From Oxytricha trifallax (taxonomy: Eukaryota; Ciliophora; Spirotrichea; Sporadotrichida; Oxytrichidae), in contig ARYC01001138.1 of assembly GCA_000711775.1 (NCBI GenBank), positions 1-64,000 of the forward strand: DNA of 64,000 bases. Reading direction: 5' to 3'. Below the pieces are notes generated by a model. That model was given only the letters and a program-made list of their open reading frames with translations, ran no database searches and had not been told where the DNA came from. Below are positions 23,715 to 37,680 of this stretch, one piece after another. A program made the translations under genes and the position numbers. The first letter of the stretch is position 1. Each line of letters begins with the position of its first letter.

Positions 23715-25140
23715 TTTTCTTGTTTTATGTAAATTATGAAATAATTTAATTTAGAGAATACAATTTATAATGTTAAAAAATTAATGAAGTAAATGTTTAA
23801 ATCGTTGATTATTTAATAATCCAATTAAAACATAAATAAACTTTTGATATTTGAAATATTTTTAATTTTACAGGATTTTATTTTTATCATAATTACTATA
23901 TCATTTTTAATAAAAATTTTGTTATCAATTTCTAAATTTTATTGATCTTATTATACAATTTATTTGTCAATCTTTTTTTATTTTTGGTAAAAATAACATA
24001 TTTTCGATATAACAAAACCTTTTAATATTTACACATAAAAAGAGACATAAAGTTATAGAAATACACAGAGTCATTCAATTGTTTATGAAATAATTAATTT
24101 TTGCTTTTTTTATTTAAAATTAATTGGTTTAGATAAATTTTATCTATGCACTTTATTTAATAAGAAAAATAAAAATCATAGTGCAATTTACTTATTAAAT
24201 GAATGATATTTGAATTAATTATAATTTGTAGATTTATTCAAAGATTATTATTCTTATAGAAAATACAAACTTTAAGATTTTAAATTTCTATCTTTTTGTC
24301 TAAAGTGCAAAATAGTCAATTAAATTTCAAAGTATGACTCTATTATTCATTTTAATTAAATCCATTTTATTATTTAAGCAACAGAAGCTTTTTAATTTAT
24401 TGACGACCCCGAATCTCCTAAAAAATAATGTTAAAAAGAATAGTCATAAAAATATATAGTAAAATTCAAATTAGCTGGCCTATAATCTCAATTACTTTTT
24501 ATTGCAAAGTGTTAATTAATAGATCAAATTTGAGCAATTAACATTTAAACCTTTTAATATAAATAATTATTATCTTTTGACAAGTATTATCATTGAATGC
24601 TCAACTTAAATTAATACTGATGCTTAAAAAATTCATTTAAAATAATGAGACAGTATCGTGTTTTGACTTTATTTACATTCATAATCTCTATTCTTACCTA
24701 AAATATAATTTTGTAATATTTTTTAATTCTAAAACTTTTCAAAATATGTACTTTAAAATAGTGGAGGATTTAATTTTTCTTGCGAAAATATAAAGTTTAA
24801 ATAAGTTAATTGAAATATTTAATAAACTCCTATTTATAAAACTTTTTGTCCGTTAAAGATCTAATATTATTTTTTATGAATTTATGTATTTAGTGGAAAT
24901 TTTAAATTTTGTGGATGATTACTATTTAATTAAAGCAATTATTAAAAATGCTTAACAGATTTTAATATATATATTGTAAAATGGTTTTATCTAGTTTTTT
25001 AATAAAAATAAATTCCTACTTATTTAAAATAGTAAAATTTTTTTATGTTAATATATGTTTATATTGCATAAACACATTTGAATAATTTAAATTAAAATGA
25101 AATCCTTATTAAATTAATTTGAAATTTTGTTGTTTTGTAT
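23715..25140. other. AT-rich spacer
   Basis: No convincing coding frame or repeat; probably micronucleus-limited. Confidence 0.4.
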
Positions 25141-26700
25141 GGAATTTAGCTTTGATTAGTCTCTCAATTTCTTTTTTAATAATGTTTTATAGTTCATCTC
25201 TTTTAACAATTGATGAACTCTAATTTTAATTTCCTTATTTTATATTTTAAATTGTACTTTAATTTTTATAATGTAAGTTTTTCCTATCTACTACTATCGT
25301 CCTAAGTTTTCAAAATGAATGCTTAAATTTCATCTAATATTTACTACTATTCTATACTATAAATTTATTTTTTTGTATTTTAATAAGAATTAATATTAGA
25401 TATTTAAAGCAATATTTGACTATTAGTTTGTAAAGTTTTTATCATTTTAGACTAGCCATGGTTTTTAATGTTATTGTTAAAATTTAATAATTCAGATTAT
25501 TAATTGAATTTTCATTTTTTAATTTTGCTTATCAATTTAATTTCAGATTTACGAGAGCTACAAGTGTATTTATTTTGTAAAATTTATTGATGACTTTGTC
25601 AGTAAATTTAACCAGAGTGAGATATAGACGGGAAATTTTATCAAAATTTTTTAAGAGACTTTTAAACTTCAGGATGATATTTTCTATATGATTAGTGTCT
25701 ATATTTGTTTAAGTACATTTGATATTAATCATTAAACTTGAAAAGCAATGCTAAGCTTTTTCAATCGATTTTATAAATATTGATCCAAACTCTGACCTCC
25801 ATTATTTATTATTTAAAGTAAACTATCTGATATGGAATGTATATAACTTTTTACTGTTTTAGAAAACTTACACATTTTTCTGATTATTATGTCTAAATTT
25901 ATTACTAATTTAAAGATATAGAGTTGTCATTTTAATTTATAGTTGAGTCCTAATGTAAAATTATAAAAAGCTAATTTGATTTTTATTCTAACTTAAGTTC
26001 TCTCATTTTAATATTTTAATCACTAGAAGATTAATTTATAAAGTTCTTATAGTCCTCCTATTAAAATTATTTCTCTGGTATAACTATTGGCATAATTTTA
26101 TTAATAACAATACTTCAAATTTTAGAAATAGATTGGACTTGAACCCCTGTTTTTTATTAATCATCTTTAATAAGGCTCTAAAGTGATTTATCAAAATCTT
26201 TGCTATTATTATTATCTAAAAGTTTCTGTATTAACTTTAGATTATTCTTACTCACATTTTAACCTATATTTGGTACTTATATTAGTGGGATTGGCTGTAA
26301 TATTTTTTAATCACATTTTTAATAATTATTTTATTAAATTTATTTACAATCTTGTATCTAATTTCACTATTCTACATTACTTTATTGCATTTCAATTTAT
26401 TGTTAAATCTCTTAATTAGCCGAAGTAATTTAAATTTGTATAATATTGTAAAACAGAAAACTTTATTCTATGTTTTTATTCTATATGTTATTCTAAAATT
26501 AATTTGTCAATTAGAGATTATTAAATGGTTCATTAATTAAATTATCTATAAAATTTGAAATATAACTAATTTACAAAATTTAGTTATTATGGCTAGGTGG
26601 TTAGATTCAATCCTGGTGAATTATGATTAATATCAATCTCCAATTAAGTTTAAATCACTTCTTTATCATTTTTGTCTTATTTTTATAATTTAGTAACTAT
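25140..26700 (-). pseudogene. decayed paralog of the 16.9-19.0 kb gene (copy 2)
   Basis: Similarity to the intact gene is clearest at 26030-26150, where the minus strand reads SIVINKIMPIVIPEKQF against STIVNKQIMPIFIPKLL, followed by an EDY motif in both. Stops (TGA) and frame changes occur throughout, including one just before this block. Ends are approximate because similarity fades. Not a functional gene unless IES removal restores it, for which I see no pointers. Confidence 0.55.
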
Positions 26701-27508
26701 TTATAAGGTTTTTTACTTTAATTACGTGTGCTTTAACATTTACTATTTTGATTTTAATTTTCTACTAAGATATAATTTTTCTTTTAAACTTTGATTTATT
26801 CTTATTTTTTTATCTATGTTTGCTTTTTTAGTTAATAATTAGTGTAACTCTGCTATTTATTGAAAAGTTAATTTATATTAATTTTCTTCTATATATTTAT
26901 TAATTTATAATTCCTAACTTTCTATTATAGAATTAGTATCATTATTATTTGAAGTCATGAAATTGCCTATTAATGATTACTAAATTGGAATTTGCTCGAA
27001 TTTCAGCAACTTTGTGATTTCTAACTATTAATTTGAAAGTCCTATTTAAAGGGAATTTACTTTTTAATGCAAATGTCTTTTATATTAATTTTTGATTTTT
27101 GTTACATTTTTAATACTAATAATAATTAAAAGATTTTATATTTACTAAAATTAGTAATTCATTTATATTTTAAGGATAGCTTATTAAATATTTAAATTCA
27201 AATATTTCAAATAATATAAACTAAATGTTAAAATTTAACCTAAATTAAAGAAGGATATATAAAAGAACATAAATATTTATAGAAATTGAATAAAAATACA
27301 AGACAAATATAATATATATCTTATTAAATGGAGATATATAAAAATATCAAAATTATCAATAAATATCAATTTACTATAATTTATTTTAGATGATTTTTGA
27401 AATTTTTAATAATTTATTTTCAATCGAAACTCAAAATTTACAAAAGGAAATATGTAAAAACTTTGTTTATTAAATAATATAGAAGTTTTAAATCAATAAA
27501 TTCATTTC

Positions 27509-27511
<3 letters not shown>

Positions 27512-27544
<33 letters not shown>
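27512..27544. repeat. (TA)n microsatellite
   Basis: An uninterrupted run of about 16 TA units directly beside the calpain fragment starting at 27565. Confidence 0.95.
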
Positions 27545-27549
<5 letters not shown>

Positions 27550-27564
27550 CTTGATTTTGCAGAA

Positions 27565-28045
27565 AAAAAATCAAATAGCTTCTGCTCTACTGCTACCATT
27601 GAAAGTGCAATCATAAACTATCTTTATTTAAATTTCCCCTACATTATTCTATGTCCATGTACTCTGTACTCGCTCTTCAAAGATTAGATTTCGTCTGGGG
27701 TTGCCTGTGATAAGTTGAGCTCAGTGAACCCAGTCATCTTGGGGTATGGTGCTATCTGCTGAGGACGCAGCCATTGGATTTAAAATAAAAATAATATATA
27801 TAGATTTTCTTGAGGCTGAACTCCAACTCCTGTGCTAACTTCTCATTTAAATCACCTTCGAAATAGAGAGGATTGTACTTTGCCTCTGGGCCGAAATCAA
27901 GATCCTTGAATAGCATTTTGTTGTCCAGATATTTTGCTCCTGAATGACCTGATACTATAATATTGCAATCATAACTACTATCATCAACTTCACTTCTTGA
28001 GAATTGTTGGTGTCAAGGACTGTGTTTGAATATAGTTCCTAAACA
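27565..28045 (-). pseudogene. calpain MDS1 fragment (copy 3)
   Basis: Covers the active-site region (heavily altered near 27610-27650), the linker (IQWLRPQQIAPYPKMTGF-like), an AT-rich IES-like insert at ~27780-27812, and the upstream block to the PLESK end. The most complete of the scattered copies, but with frame damage and no downstream segments. The linker is more like the 15-16 kb gene than the active-site part is. Confidence 0.8.
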
Positions 28046-29520
28046 AAACTTAACAAACTGATCAAAATTCACTAAGGGATAAATAAAATTTAAAATTAAA
28101 AAACCAATAATGAGAAAAGAATTTTTCCGCTTGAGTAAAGAGGAAACTATTTTTACTCCATTCAAGTTGAATTATAAGTTCATTAGATTTTATATTTGAT
28201 AACACTAATAATTTAGATTCTTACAACAGTTTTATCCGTAAATTCATTACTAATATACATAAGGGCTTGTTATATATATAGCAAATTTTTAATTTCTTTA
28301 ATTCTTTTATAAAAAAAAATATGTAAATTATTCGTTCTTAATACCATTAGTTTTTAAAATTTCAATAAAATATCTTTCTAAGGTTTTAAATCAAATAATT
28401 CCAATGTTTTATAATTAATAATCTCAACCACATATTTATATTTATATAGTATTTAGTTGCATATAAGGCCTCCATTTATTTCAAAAATACATATAGCAAT
28501 TTTTATTTTGGAGTTAAATATTTTATTTTTCTTTATCAATGGATCTTATTTCTATATTAATTCTACCTAATAGACAAACTATCTATATCTGTATATTTTC
28601 TTATTAAATATCATTAAAACTACTTGAATCAACTTTATATATTTTTTAATTGAGGTAAATTAATAAAAATAATTTATGTGAATTTTTAATTGAATAATAA
28701 TTTTAGATATTATATCTATAAAAGAATATGACAATTAATGCTTGCACTTCTATAGATAAATATCATTTAAATATCAAATTTTGCTTAAAAAAATATGACA
28801 ATAAAAAGTTAAATAAAATTTTCATAAAATATCTATGTTTTATAAAAAATTAGGATATTATTTTAAACCTTTTGAGTAAAGAATGTATTATGCGTAAACA
28901 ATTTAAACTTAACTTATCAATTTAAATTTTCTCATTTGAGAGATTCTTGAACACAAGAAATAATTACTACAATATATTATAGTTAATAATTCTCTAAGGT
29001 AAATCATTTATTTGGACTTCTAATTAAAATTTTTGTGAAAATACTTAATTGCATGTCAATTTCAACATAATAAATCGTTTTTATTGATTAGATTGAAAAA
29101 TACTAGGATAATTATTTACTATTTCAACTTTTCAGTTTCATCTCTTTCATTATGTTTGTTTAATATTTTCTAAATATAGAATTTTTAAAATTATTATTTC
29201 AAGAATTGATGATTTTAGATAGACCTTAAATACTAAATATTTTTTAAAAAAATTTATTATTTATTAACAATTAAGATGAAGTTGAAATGAAGTAAAATTC
29301 CTTAGTGTTGATCAATTGTATTAAGAAAGGCATTTCTAAATATTTATTAAACACCTCCCGTTAATAAAAGATAAAGCAAATTGTTTTAGAATTTGCTTTA
29401 AAAATCATTTTGAATTTTAGATTCCAAAATGGATATTTAAAAATGCATAGAAATAAAAGATAAATAAAATTTAAAAAGCTTAATTATTAATTAATATTTG
29501 ATATTAAATGATAGAATATT
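28046..29520. other. AT-rich spacer
   Basis: No coding frame, RNA gene or repeat recognised. Confidence 0.4.
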
Positions 29521-29523
29521 GCA

Positions 29524-29885
29524 TAGAAAGGGATGGGTTCCCCGTTGTCTTTACTAAAAGAAGGTAATCTGTCGTCTACGATTACGTAGAAGTGAGCACC
29601 ATTTTTATAAAAGCGGAACACGTACACCCCATACTTCCTGTAATTTTAAAACCCATCGTAATAAAGTCAAATAGCTTCTGCTCTGCTGCCACCATTGAAA
29701 GTGCAATCAGGAACCATCTGTAGTAATTCTAATTCTAATTCTCCCCTGCACTATTCTATTACCATGCACTTTGTACTCACTCTTCAAAAATTAGACTTCG
29801 TCTGGGATTGCCTGTGATAAGTTGAGCTCAGTAAACTCAGTCATCTTGGGTTATAGTGCTATCTGCTGAAGACGCAGCCACTGAA
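29524..29885 (-). pseudogene. calpain MDS1 fragment (copy 4) ending at the MDS1 pointer
   Basis: Minus strand reads KYGVYVFRFYKNGAHFYVIV and DDRLPSFSKDNGEPIP, then stops at 29524-29533 right where MDS1 of the scrambled gene ends in its TATCCCTTTCTTT pointer. A short ATTCTA triplication (29727-29745) disrupts the active-site region. It ends upstream in the linker. A break at an MDS boundary implies copying from germline, not processed, DNA. Confidence 0.8.
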
Positions 29886-30474
29886 TTATAAACATATAGA
29901 AATTAATAATGCAATAAAAAAATGCGTAATTGTTTTTTTTAAAACTAGATATAAAATCAACAATTATAATAAAGTATGTGATAAATATTAAAATATAGCT
30001 GAAATTTGGGATCTTAACCAATTTTCTCATTAAAAATCATTTAATTTTATAAAATTTATACTTATCTTATTATTTGTATTCTTATTTTACTTTTTAAAAT
30101 TGTTGAATATGGGGTAAAAAATTACTCTTAATTAACATTAAAAATGTATAAAATGTAACAAATTTGAAATATATAACATTCTTATAATATTATATTTTAG
30201 TGATTTTTTAATGATTTTTTGTAAGTATATTAAGAATAACAGAAAATGTAAAAAAAAAGTATTAATATATACTTTTACTTCATTAAATTTAATTAATTTC
30301 ATTTTTAAAAAAAATATTGCATATTGTAATCACCCATAAAAGTTAACTTTAAGAATTGAATTAACAAAACTTTAAGCTAGTCTTTATAACAAATTAATTA
30401 ATAAAAGAAGGCATTTATTATAGTAAATTTTAATTAGAAATTATTATTTATTAATTTATAAGCCATATTCAAAT
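29886..30474. other. AT-rich spacer
   Basis: Nothing recognised. Confidence 0.4.
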
Positions 30475-32330
30475 TTCGCCTTTGATCGAGTTTTATAGCT
30501 CTTCCCGTTTGAGATTAGGTTGGGTTAATTTAAATTTTCAGATATATTCTACGACACATTACTATAACTCTCTAAATATAATTATTCAGAAATCTAACTA
30601 CCTTCTGTTTTTAATTTGAAATATAAATTATTTTTCAAACCTTAAACTGAAAGAGTATGTGGTTAGTACATTCTATTGGATTTTTTATTTATAAATCCAC
30701 TTTCTAACCAAATCCTCTCACATTTTTTATAATTATGAATTTTCAGTTTACATTTTTATGACTATATGAACTAGACTCCCTTTTAAATGTATTGAAAAAA
30801 TGAGATTCATCTTAGATTTATGTATTTTTGGCTTGAATATATTTGCAATTAATTTAACACTTTATCATTGAAATTATTGAGGATGGTATATAGAGTCAAA
30901 TCTTAGTTTAATCATTAGATTAACCCTTTAAATCTTAGAAAAGTATTTGCAGTGTCATTAATTTTGACATCTGTTGGCTTGGATTGAGTAATTAGTTTTA
31001 TCATTGCATTTTTAGAATGTGATACTCAATTTGTTTAATCTATTGTATGAAAATTGGTCTAATTTCTATTTATTTGCTTAATAACTACGTCTGAAATTGA
31101 ATCTTAGTATATTTCACTTCTTTAAAAGATACTCAGAATAATTGATTTTTTAAGTTTTGTGTATTTTTTAAGTTTTTTTATTTACTGAAAATTCTAAATC
31201 CAGAATTTTTTCTATTTCTTATTACTTTTATTCAATTTTTAAGTCTCTCTTCCTTTGAAATTAAGGGTAATAAATTCGAAAATTTAATATTAAAAATTTT
31301 CTGATTTAATTTTAAATTTTGGGAGAACAACTGGTAATATTTAATTATTATTTATAGAACTTACTTATGAGTTAAACTATATTTCATATATGGTTTTCTA
31401 ATAGAAATCCAAAATAAAATATGCAACCGGTTTTTCAAAATTACTTAAGTATTGTTTTTTAAGTTCAAATTAATCCTGATTTTTATTGAATACAGGGTCA
31501 TAACGCTTATAACTAAGGATTTATTTTTATGGACTCTGGATATTGATTTTGAGTTTGATTATGCTATATTTCAACATTATAAATTGAGTCTGTCTGTTTG
31601 TCTCAAAGTTTTGATTTGATTAAATTGTTAACTTCTTAAAATAGCATTTACATCATATTTATCAACTGGAAATTCTTAATTCTAGTTAATTTAAGTACCT
31701 TGAATAATATATAATAATTTCTTTTACAAATTTCAACTTTTTTAGTCTAATTCATTTGATGATTTACATGCATTAGAGGAAACTTCTAGAAAAGAGTCAA
31801 AATTTTTATTATTTTGAATATTGTCAATTAATTCAACATAATTTAATTTCAACTAATTCTCTTAATTTTATGTTTAGTTTAGAGTTAGTTTTATAGATTA
31901 ATCTCAATCATTTCTTATAATTCTCGCATTTACTAATCGGAAATTTACAATTAATTTTAGATTTTAACTGTTAATTTTTAAGAATCATTTTATTTTCTCT
32001 GCTTTGAATTAATTGTTTTCTCAGATTTTTTCATTTTTTGCCTCTTTTGTATATTCTTAGATTTTGAATTTATTTTAACTTTCGATTCTCTCTCTCAAAA
32101 TCTTCATTTGTGTTTGTGTTAGAAATTTATGCAATTGTATGTTTATATTTTTTAGATATTTTAAGCCATTTACTAATAAATTTCTTTGAGATAAGTTTAT
32201 ACTGGAAACTAATTTTATAATTAATGCCAAATTGATTTTGAGTAAAATCGTATTATTAATCAATACCACTGTTTTATTTATATAACCATTATTGCTCAAT
32301 AAAGAAGCAAACATTTAATATTTAGGTGCG
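30475..32330 (-). pseudogene. decayed paralog of the 16.9-19.0 kb gene (copy 3)
   Basis: The minus strand around 31380-31290 reads VSSINNNQILPVVLPKFKIK against VSTIVNKQIMPIFIPKLLVK in the intact gene. Further down, SEIYQDSISD, TFLRFKGLIQ and NNFNDKVLN match ERYIDKISD, VMLRFKGLLQ and GNFTDKVLS in the same order. At least two in-frame TGA codons fall inside the matched region, so it is a pseudogene, though better preserved than copy 2. Confidence 0.65.
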
Positions 32331-33180
32331 TTTTAGTTTATTTAGGTTGAGAATTAGTACAAATTTTAAAAATATTAAAAAATGCTAAAAAGCAGTTGTT
32401 TGATCAAAGTCATTTAACGATTCTTTATAATCATTATATATTTGCTGAATTGGCATATTATAATTTTATTTTTACATTTTTCCTGTTTTTGCTTTTATAG
32501 TGCTGCTTTCTTATGGATCACTCCATATCTCTTAAGCAAAAACCTTCGTAGAAAGTTTCCTATTTTTTGGCATTTCATACAATACTATTTGAGACAAATA
32601 TATCAAAATCAATATTTCTATCTCCTAAAATTGAGCCTAATATTTAAACATTGAAATTGTTTGAATTTTAAATAAATTATAAACATATTAATCAATGGAG
32701 AGGGGTTTACATCTGAACCTTAAAATTAATAATAATTTATTCATAAAAAATAATTCATTTGATTGCATTTTTATAACTTTTGGAATTTAAATAAGACAAT
32801 TTTAAATTTATTCAAATAATATTGTTTAACTTATAGATAATTTCAAATATGAGATCTTAATCTATATTTACTGGTTTGATATTCCTGAAATGAATATTTA
32901 TTAATTATTAAATTTGCTATTATGTATAAAATAAATATAAATCTCAATATTAAGATGCCAAAAATAATTATTAAATTTTTGCAAAAGATTTATAATACTT
33001 TTTATAATTGTAGAACAAATTGTTTATTCAAATGAGTTGGTTATACAATTAATAGATAATTATAACTCTTGAAAGTGCACTCAATAACAGTATACCTTGA
33101 TTTAATAATTTTATGAAAATTTTTACATACTTTTTAGCGATTAAACCTCATTGCTAGCTTTTAGATGATTACAAATATCA
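32331..33180. other. AT-rich spacer
   Basis: No feature recognised. Confidence 0.4.
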
Positions 33181-33184
33181 AGGA

Positions 33185-33482
33185 CGTAGCCAATAGATTT
33201 CTCAAGATAAAAAAATAAATAAATATTTTCTTGAGGCTGAACTCCAACTCCTATGCTAGCTTCTCATCCAAATCTCCTTCGAAATAGAGAGTATTGTACT
33301 TTGCCTCTGGGCCGAAATCAGGATCCTTGAATAGCAGTTCGTAGTCCAAGACACTCTACTACTCGATGACCTGGCACTTCTGATCTGCAAGCATGACTTC
33401 AATCACCTACTATACTTCATGAGAGTTGTTTGTCTCCAAGACTGTGTTTGCGTATAGTGGCTTCGATTCTAGTGGAACTAGT
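33185..33482 (-). pseudogene. calpain MDS1 fragment (copy 5), upstream half
   Basis: Minus strand encodes PLESKPLYANTVLETNN, then VLDYELLFKDPDFGPEAK, TLYFEGDLDEKLAQELEFSL and the start of the linker. Its frame is open with TAA/TAG as Gln. It is the clearest view of the N-terminal part that the 15-16 kb gene lacks in this form. It ends near CTAGTGGAACTAGTT, the same edge as copies at 21.2 and 37.0 kb. Confidence 0.8.
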
Positions 33483-33934
33483 TAAACTTTAATTCTAATT
33501 ATTGCAGTTAAATTTATTATAGTATATAAAATAGCCACATTTTAATGCATGATTTAATTATAAAGCATTAACAAATTTTGAAATTTTTTATCAAAATTGA
33601 TATTAATTCATTATATGCAATATATTAAAATATAAATTCTAAAAGAATTTATTTCTTATCATTTTAATTTATTCAAACATTAATTAAATTAAGATGCTTG
33701 TTGCTATTATGGTATATTTTGCAAAAATATATATAATCTTAAAGCAATTTAATTTCATTATCTCTAATTACTTTTTTGTATTTAATCTTTAATTATAAAA
33801 TTAAATTTACTTGTTATTTTAATATTTGGAAATTTATCTATTTATTGTTAATATTTATAAATAAATTCTATTATAAAATAAAAGGTTAAATTGTAAAATA
33901 TTAAGCTAAACGAAAAAAATATAGTACAATCAAA

Positions 33935-35704
33935 TCATGATTTATATTAATCTTTCAAATTTTGAATATACTTTAAATAATTATCTCCAAAATCACTCTG
34001 ATTTGATTGAAATTATTACTTATGAGTGAATTATTCTTTTGAAGGATTTATCAGTAAACCTGTGTTTTAATCATAAATAGATTACTTGTAAGTTAAAGTC
34101 ACTTCATTCACATAAATGATGTGTTTATCAAAATTATTAATTTGTTTTTGAATATTTTTTCCTTAATGTTTCTATTAATTTTCTTCGTACAAAGATGATA
34201 AGTTTTTATTTTAGTTTCTTTCTTAGATAGATTAATTATAGAATTTATGTTGTTAAATCTCTGAAGTTGAATTATTAAATTCTTCTTAGTTCGCACTATT
34301 AAGATTTTAATTGATGTTTGGAACTATTTCATTTCCATCTTAAATTCTTAAATTGATTTGATTTAAACATTCATTACAGTTCTTATTAATTATCAATGAA
34401 TAACCTGGTTTTAAATATGCTAAAATATCTTTGTTTTAAACTATTTAAATCATAGTTTATATAATGTTTTTTATTTTATCTAAATTTTCTTAGCTGATTA
34501 AGAAACTTTAATCACTAAGAATTCCTAATAAATTTGTAAGATTTACAAAATAAGAAGTATCTTATAGTTGTTTTGTAGTATTTTAATATTATAAAATGTC
34601 CGATTTACTTTTCAAAACATTTGTTATATCAAATGTTAAAATTGCGAGAAATTCTATGGTTTTATTAAATTCTAATTACTTTTCAGACTATTCTTAAGAA
34701 TATTTTTAACTTAAAATTGCTTGGCAGCAATCTTCTAAGCTTGATTAACTTGAGATTAAAATAATTTCTTACTTTTCTTTTTTGTTATTATCTTTGGTAT
34801 TCTTGGCTTTAGCTTTCTAATTTTTCTATTCTTTCAGATTTTTAGTAGTTTAATTTTAGATTAATTAAGAATTTTACTTTGGTTTTACTTCCTCTGGAAA
34901 AATTACATTAAATAATTGCTGATTTATACTCTAAGACTATTCTTGATCTAATCTCTTTGATTCTTCTTTAATTTGTTAATCAATTTGATTTGGAAAGTTG
35001 TCAGATTTAAATAGATTAGAATCTGTCGGTTCTGTTATGCATTGATTTATATTGATGTTTTCGTCAAGGTTGACGTGATACATTTGAAGTTAATTTACAA
35101 CTTAGCATTTTTTAATATTTTTTTTCTAATTCTTTTGACTGTTTAAGACTTTACTATTTTGATCTTTGTATAACTCTTAACGACCACTATTTGGCTAATT
35201 CTATCCTTGTTACTGTATTTATATATCTGTGTAGCGATTTTACTAATTTTAGTTCTCTGTTAGGAAATTACTAAGTCGTGATTAGGCTACTCTCTCACAA
35301 AATTAAGTTAATTATTATTTAGCTTCAGCCTAATCTGAAATGTTTTTTCTAGGTCTGCCTCTCTTTTTCAGTAATTTGTCTTCAGATATCACTTCTTCTT
35401 AGTCTTAATTATTTTCAGGCTCAAAGCTAATAGCACTTTAACTCTTTATATTATTTTCGACTTAATTTGAATTTGAATTTTTTAAGGAGCTCTTTTTTAA
35501 TGTATGTTTCGATTGAGATTTCTTCTCTTGTTTTGTCAAATCTTAATGATAACTTTTATCTTGTAATTTATGGGATTATTTATCCATAATAACAGTCGAC
35601 TGAAATTCTGAAAACTCAAATAAATTGTTTTCTTATTCAGTTAAATCAGAAATTTCATATTTTTATTTGCTGCTCTACTCAAATCTTTTCCTATTTCTAC
35701 CCAT
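33935..35704 (-). CDS. AT-hook protein 3
   Basis: Intact 589-codon frame (ATG 35702-35704, TGA 33935-33937), no IES. AT-hook KKRGRPRK at ~residue 113, preceded by a Ser/Lys-rich stretch. The helical block and NCNECLN motif (residues ~395-480) match AT-hook protein 2. C-terminal family domain: VTLTYKQSIYDQNTGLLINP, then FGDN and a final helix. Long Gln/Asn-rich linkers. The strong similarity of the helical and C-terminal blocks against poorly conserved linkers suggests these two blocks are the functional domains. Confidence 0.85.
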
Positions 35705-36790
35705 TTTTGGAAATATAAATATAAAAATAGTTGTAAATATTTACATATCGAATTGACTATATAATTATAAAACTGTATAGAAATTAGTGAAATAAACATT
35801 TGAATAGATGATAAAATTCAAGATTCCTCAGATTCTAGGATAGCGTGATATTTTTTGATAAAAGATATAATATCAATTCAAAAATAGCATTTTTGAATTG
35901 TTTATTTTATTAAATTAAATGAACACAAGGTCACATTGTACCTTTTTAAATCTTTATTAATTCATATCATAGTTGTGTTTTTGATAATTAAGAGTAAAAT
36001 ATATTATTAACCTATTGCTTTGTTGATTCTTTTTCAAAATGTTTTACATTTAAAATTCAGTAAAAATTTTTATTTCTCATTTTTTACTAAAATTAATTAA
36101 TTTTAAAAGTCTGAATTTAACAAATTGCAATATATTAAAAATTTGAAAAGGAATATAAATGGAGTTTTAATTTAATAATTTTATAATTCAGCTACCTTTT
36201 TTATAAAATAATTTTCATAATAGATATATATATTAATTTTCTTTTTAGCAAATATGCATTATGCTCTTAATACTTAAAGTATAAATTTCAAAGGAAATTT
36301 TTATAAAAATTTAATTCAAATTATTTTTTATTAATTGAACTTTTATTCTTTTTAAACAGTGAGTAAGGTATCATGTTAGTAATTATTTTTTTGTGTTTTT
36401 TTTATAGATATATATTTTTCAAGTTTTTTTTAATATTTTTAATTATTACTTCTTTAAACATTTATAGTTAACTTAAAATATTTCGAATCATTTTAATAAA
36501 TTTAATTAATTAATGGAGGGTCAAAGAATATGGTTTACTAGAAAAAATATTTTTAATTATTTTAGAAATAGATATTTAAATTCTTTATTATAAGAATTAT
36601 AAGATTTTCAAAATTATTTTGACTTCAAATATAATTATACACACAATAATTTTCAATTTTAAAAATATATTATATTAGAACTTTTTTTAATTTATTACTA
36701 TTACCTAAAATTTTCAAACATAAAATGAATTTCAACTTTTAAATAAAATTGTGTTGGGCTTAAAATTATGTAAAATATTTTTTAAAAAAT
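35705..36790. other. AT-rich spacer
   Basis: Nothing recognised. Confidence 0.4.
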
Positions 36791-36794
36791 ATTT

Positions 36795-37045
36795 TCTTGA
36801 GGGTGAACTCCAACTCCTGTGGTAGCTTCTCATCTAAATCACCTTCGAAATAAAAAGAATTTTACTTTGTCTTTGAGCCGAAATCAGGATTCTTAAATAG
36901 CAGTTCGTAGTTCAAGACACTCTGCTCCTCGATGGCCTGGCACTTCTAATCTGCCAGCATGACTTCAATCATTTGCTTCACTTCCTGAGCGTTTTTTGTC
37001 TCCAGGACTGTGTTTGCGTACAGTGGCTTCGATTCTAGTGGAATT
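36795..37045 (-). pseudogene. calpain MDS1 fragment (copy 6, upstream half)
   Basis: Same block as copy 5 (FKDPDFG, QVIEQSVLDYELL, PLESK region), with base changes. It ends near CTAGTGGAATTATC. Probably once continuous with the piece at 37430-37680. Confidence 0.75.
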
Positions 37046-37429
37046 ATCATCATTTTATAAATATCTTTTTTGCAATAATTATTTATGTAGTTTTTATATA
37101 AATAGAAAAGTTTTTACGTTTTCAAGATCCTTAATAATAAATATTGACAAAATATAAATAATTTAAAATGAAGTACTTGTAACTGAAATCCATTTGAATT
37201 TATCCCTGTTAATAAGTTTGTTGATATTTCTAAAATTCAATTATCATTTAATAATATGTAAAATTATTAATTTTAAGCCGTCCAAAAATAATTAATTTAA
37301 ATTATAAACTTTGTATGTACATTTTTCTATCTCAATAAATTTAAGGTTAGATTTTTTAATTAAATTAAAATAAGTGTGAATAAATAATCAACTGAAATTA
37401 ACAATATTTAAGTTTATCTTATATAAAAA

Positions 37430-37680
37430 ACATTTACCCCATACTTCCTGTAATCGTAGAACCAATCGTCTCTTCAAATGAGCTAGTCAAATATTTTACA
37501 TATGCAGTGATCATTGAAAGTGCACTCAGGAACCATCTGTCGTCCAGTCTCCCCTGCATTTTTAAAAAAATAAAGATCAATTTTCTCACTCTTTAAAATT
37601 TCATTTATATTAAATATAAGAAAGTATATTAAATTAATCAACACAAAATCTTGGGGTGCGGTGCTATCTGCTGAGGACAG
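37430..37680 (-). pseudogene. calpain MDS1 fragment (copy 6, active-site part)
   Basis: Minus strand reads QGRLDDRWFLSALSMI, closest of all copies to the calpain consensus QGxLGDCWFLSAL, but with Arg at the catalytic Cys. A YDYRKYG block follows (37440-37470). The linker is reduced to a short remnant near 37650 (PQQIAPHPK-like), with an AT-rich interruption at ~37561-37650. Confidence 0.8.
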
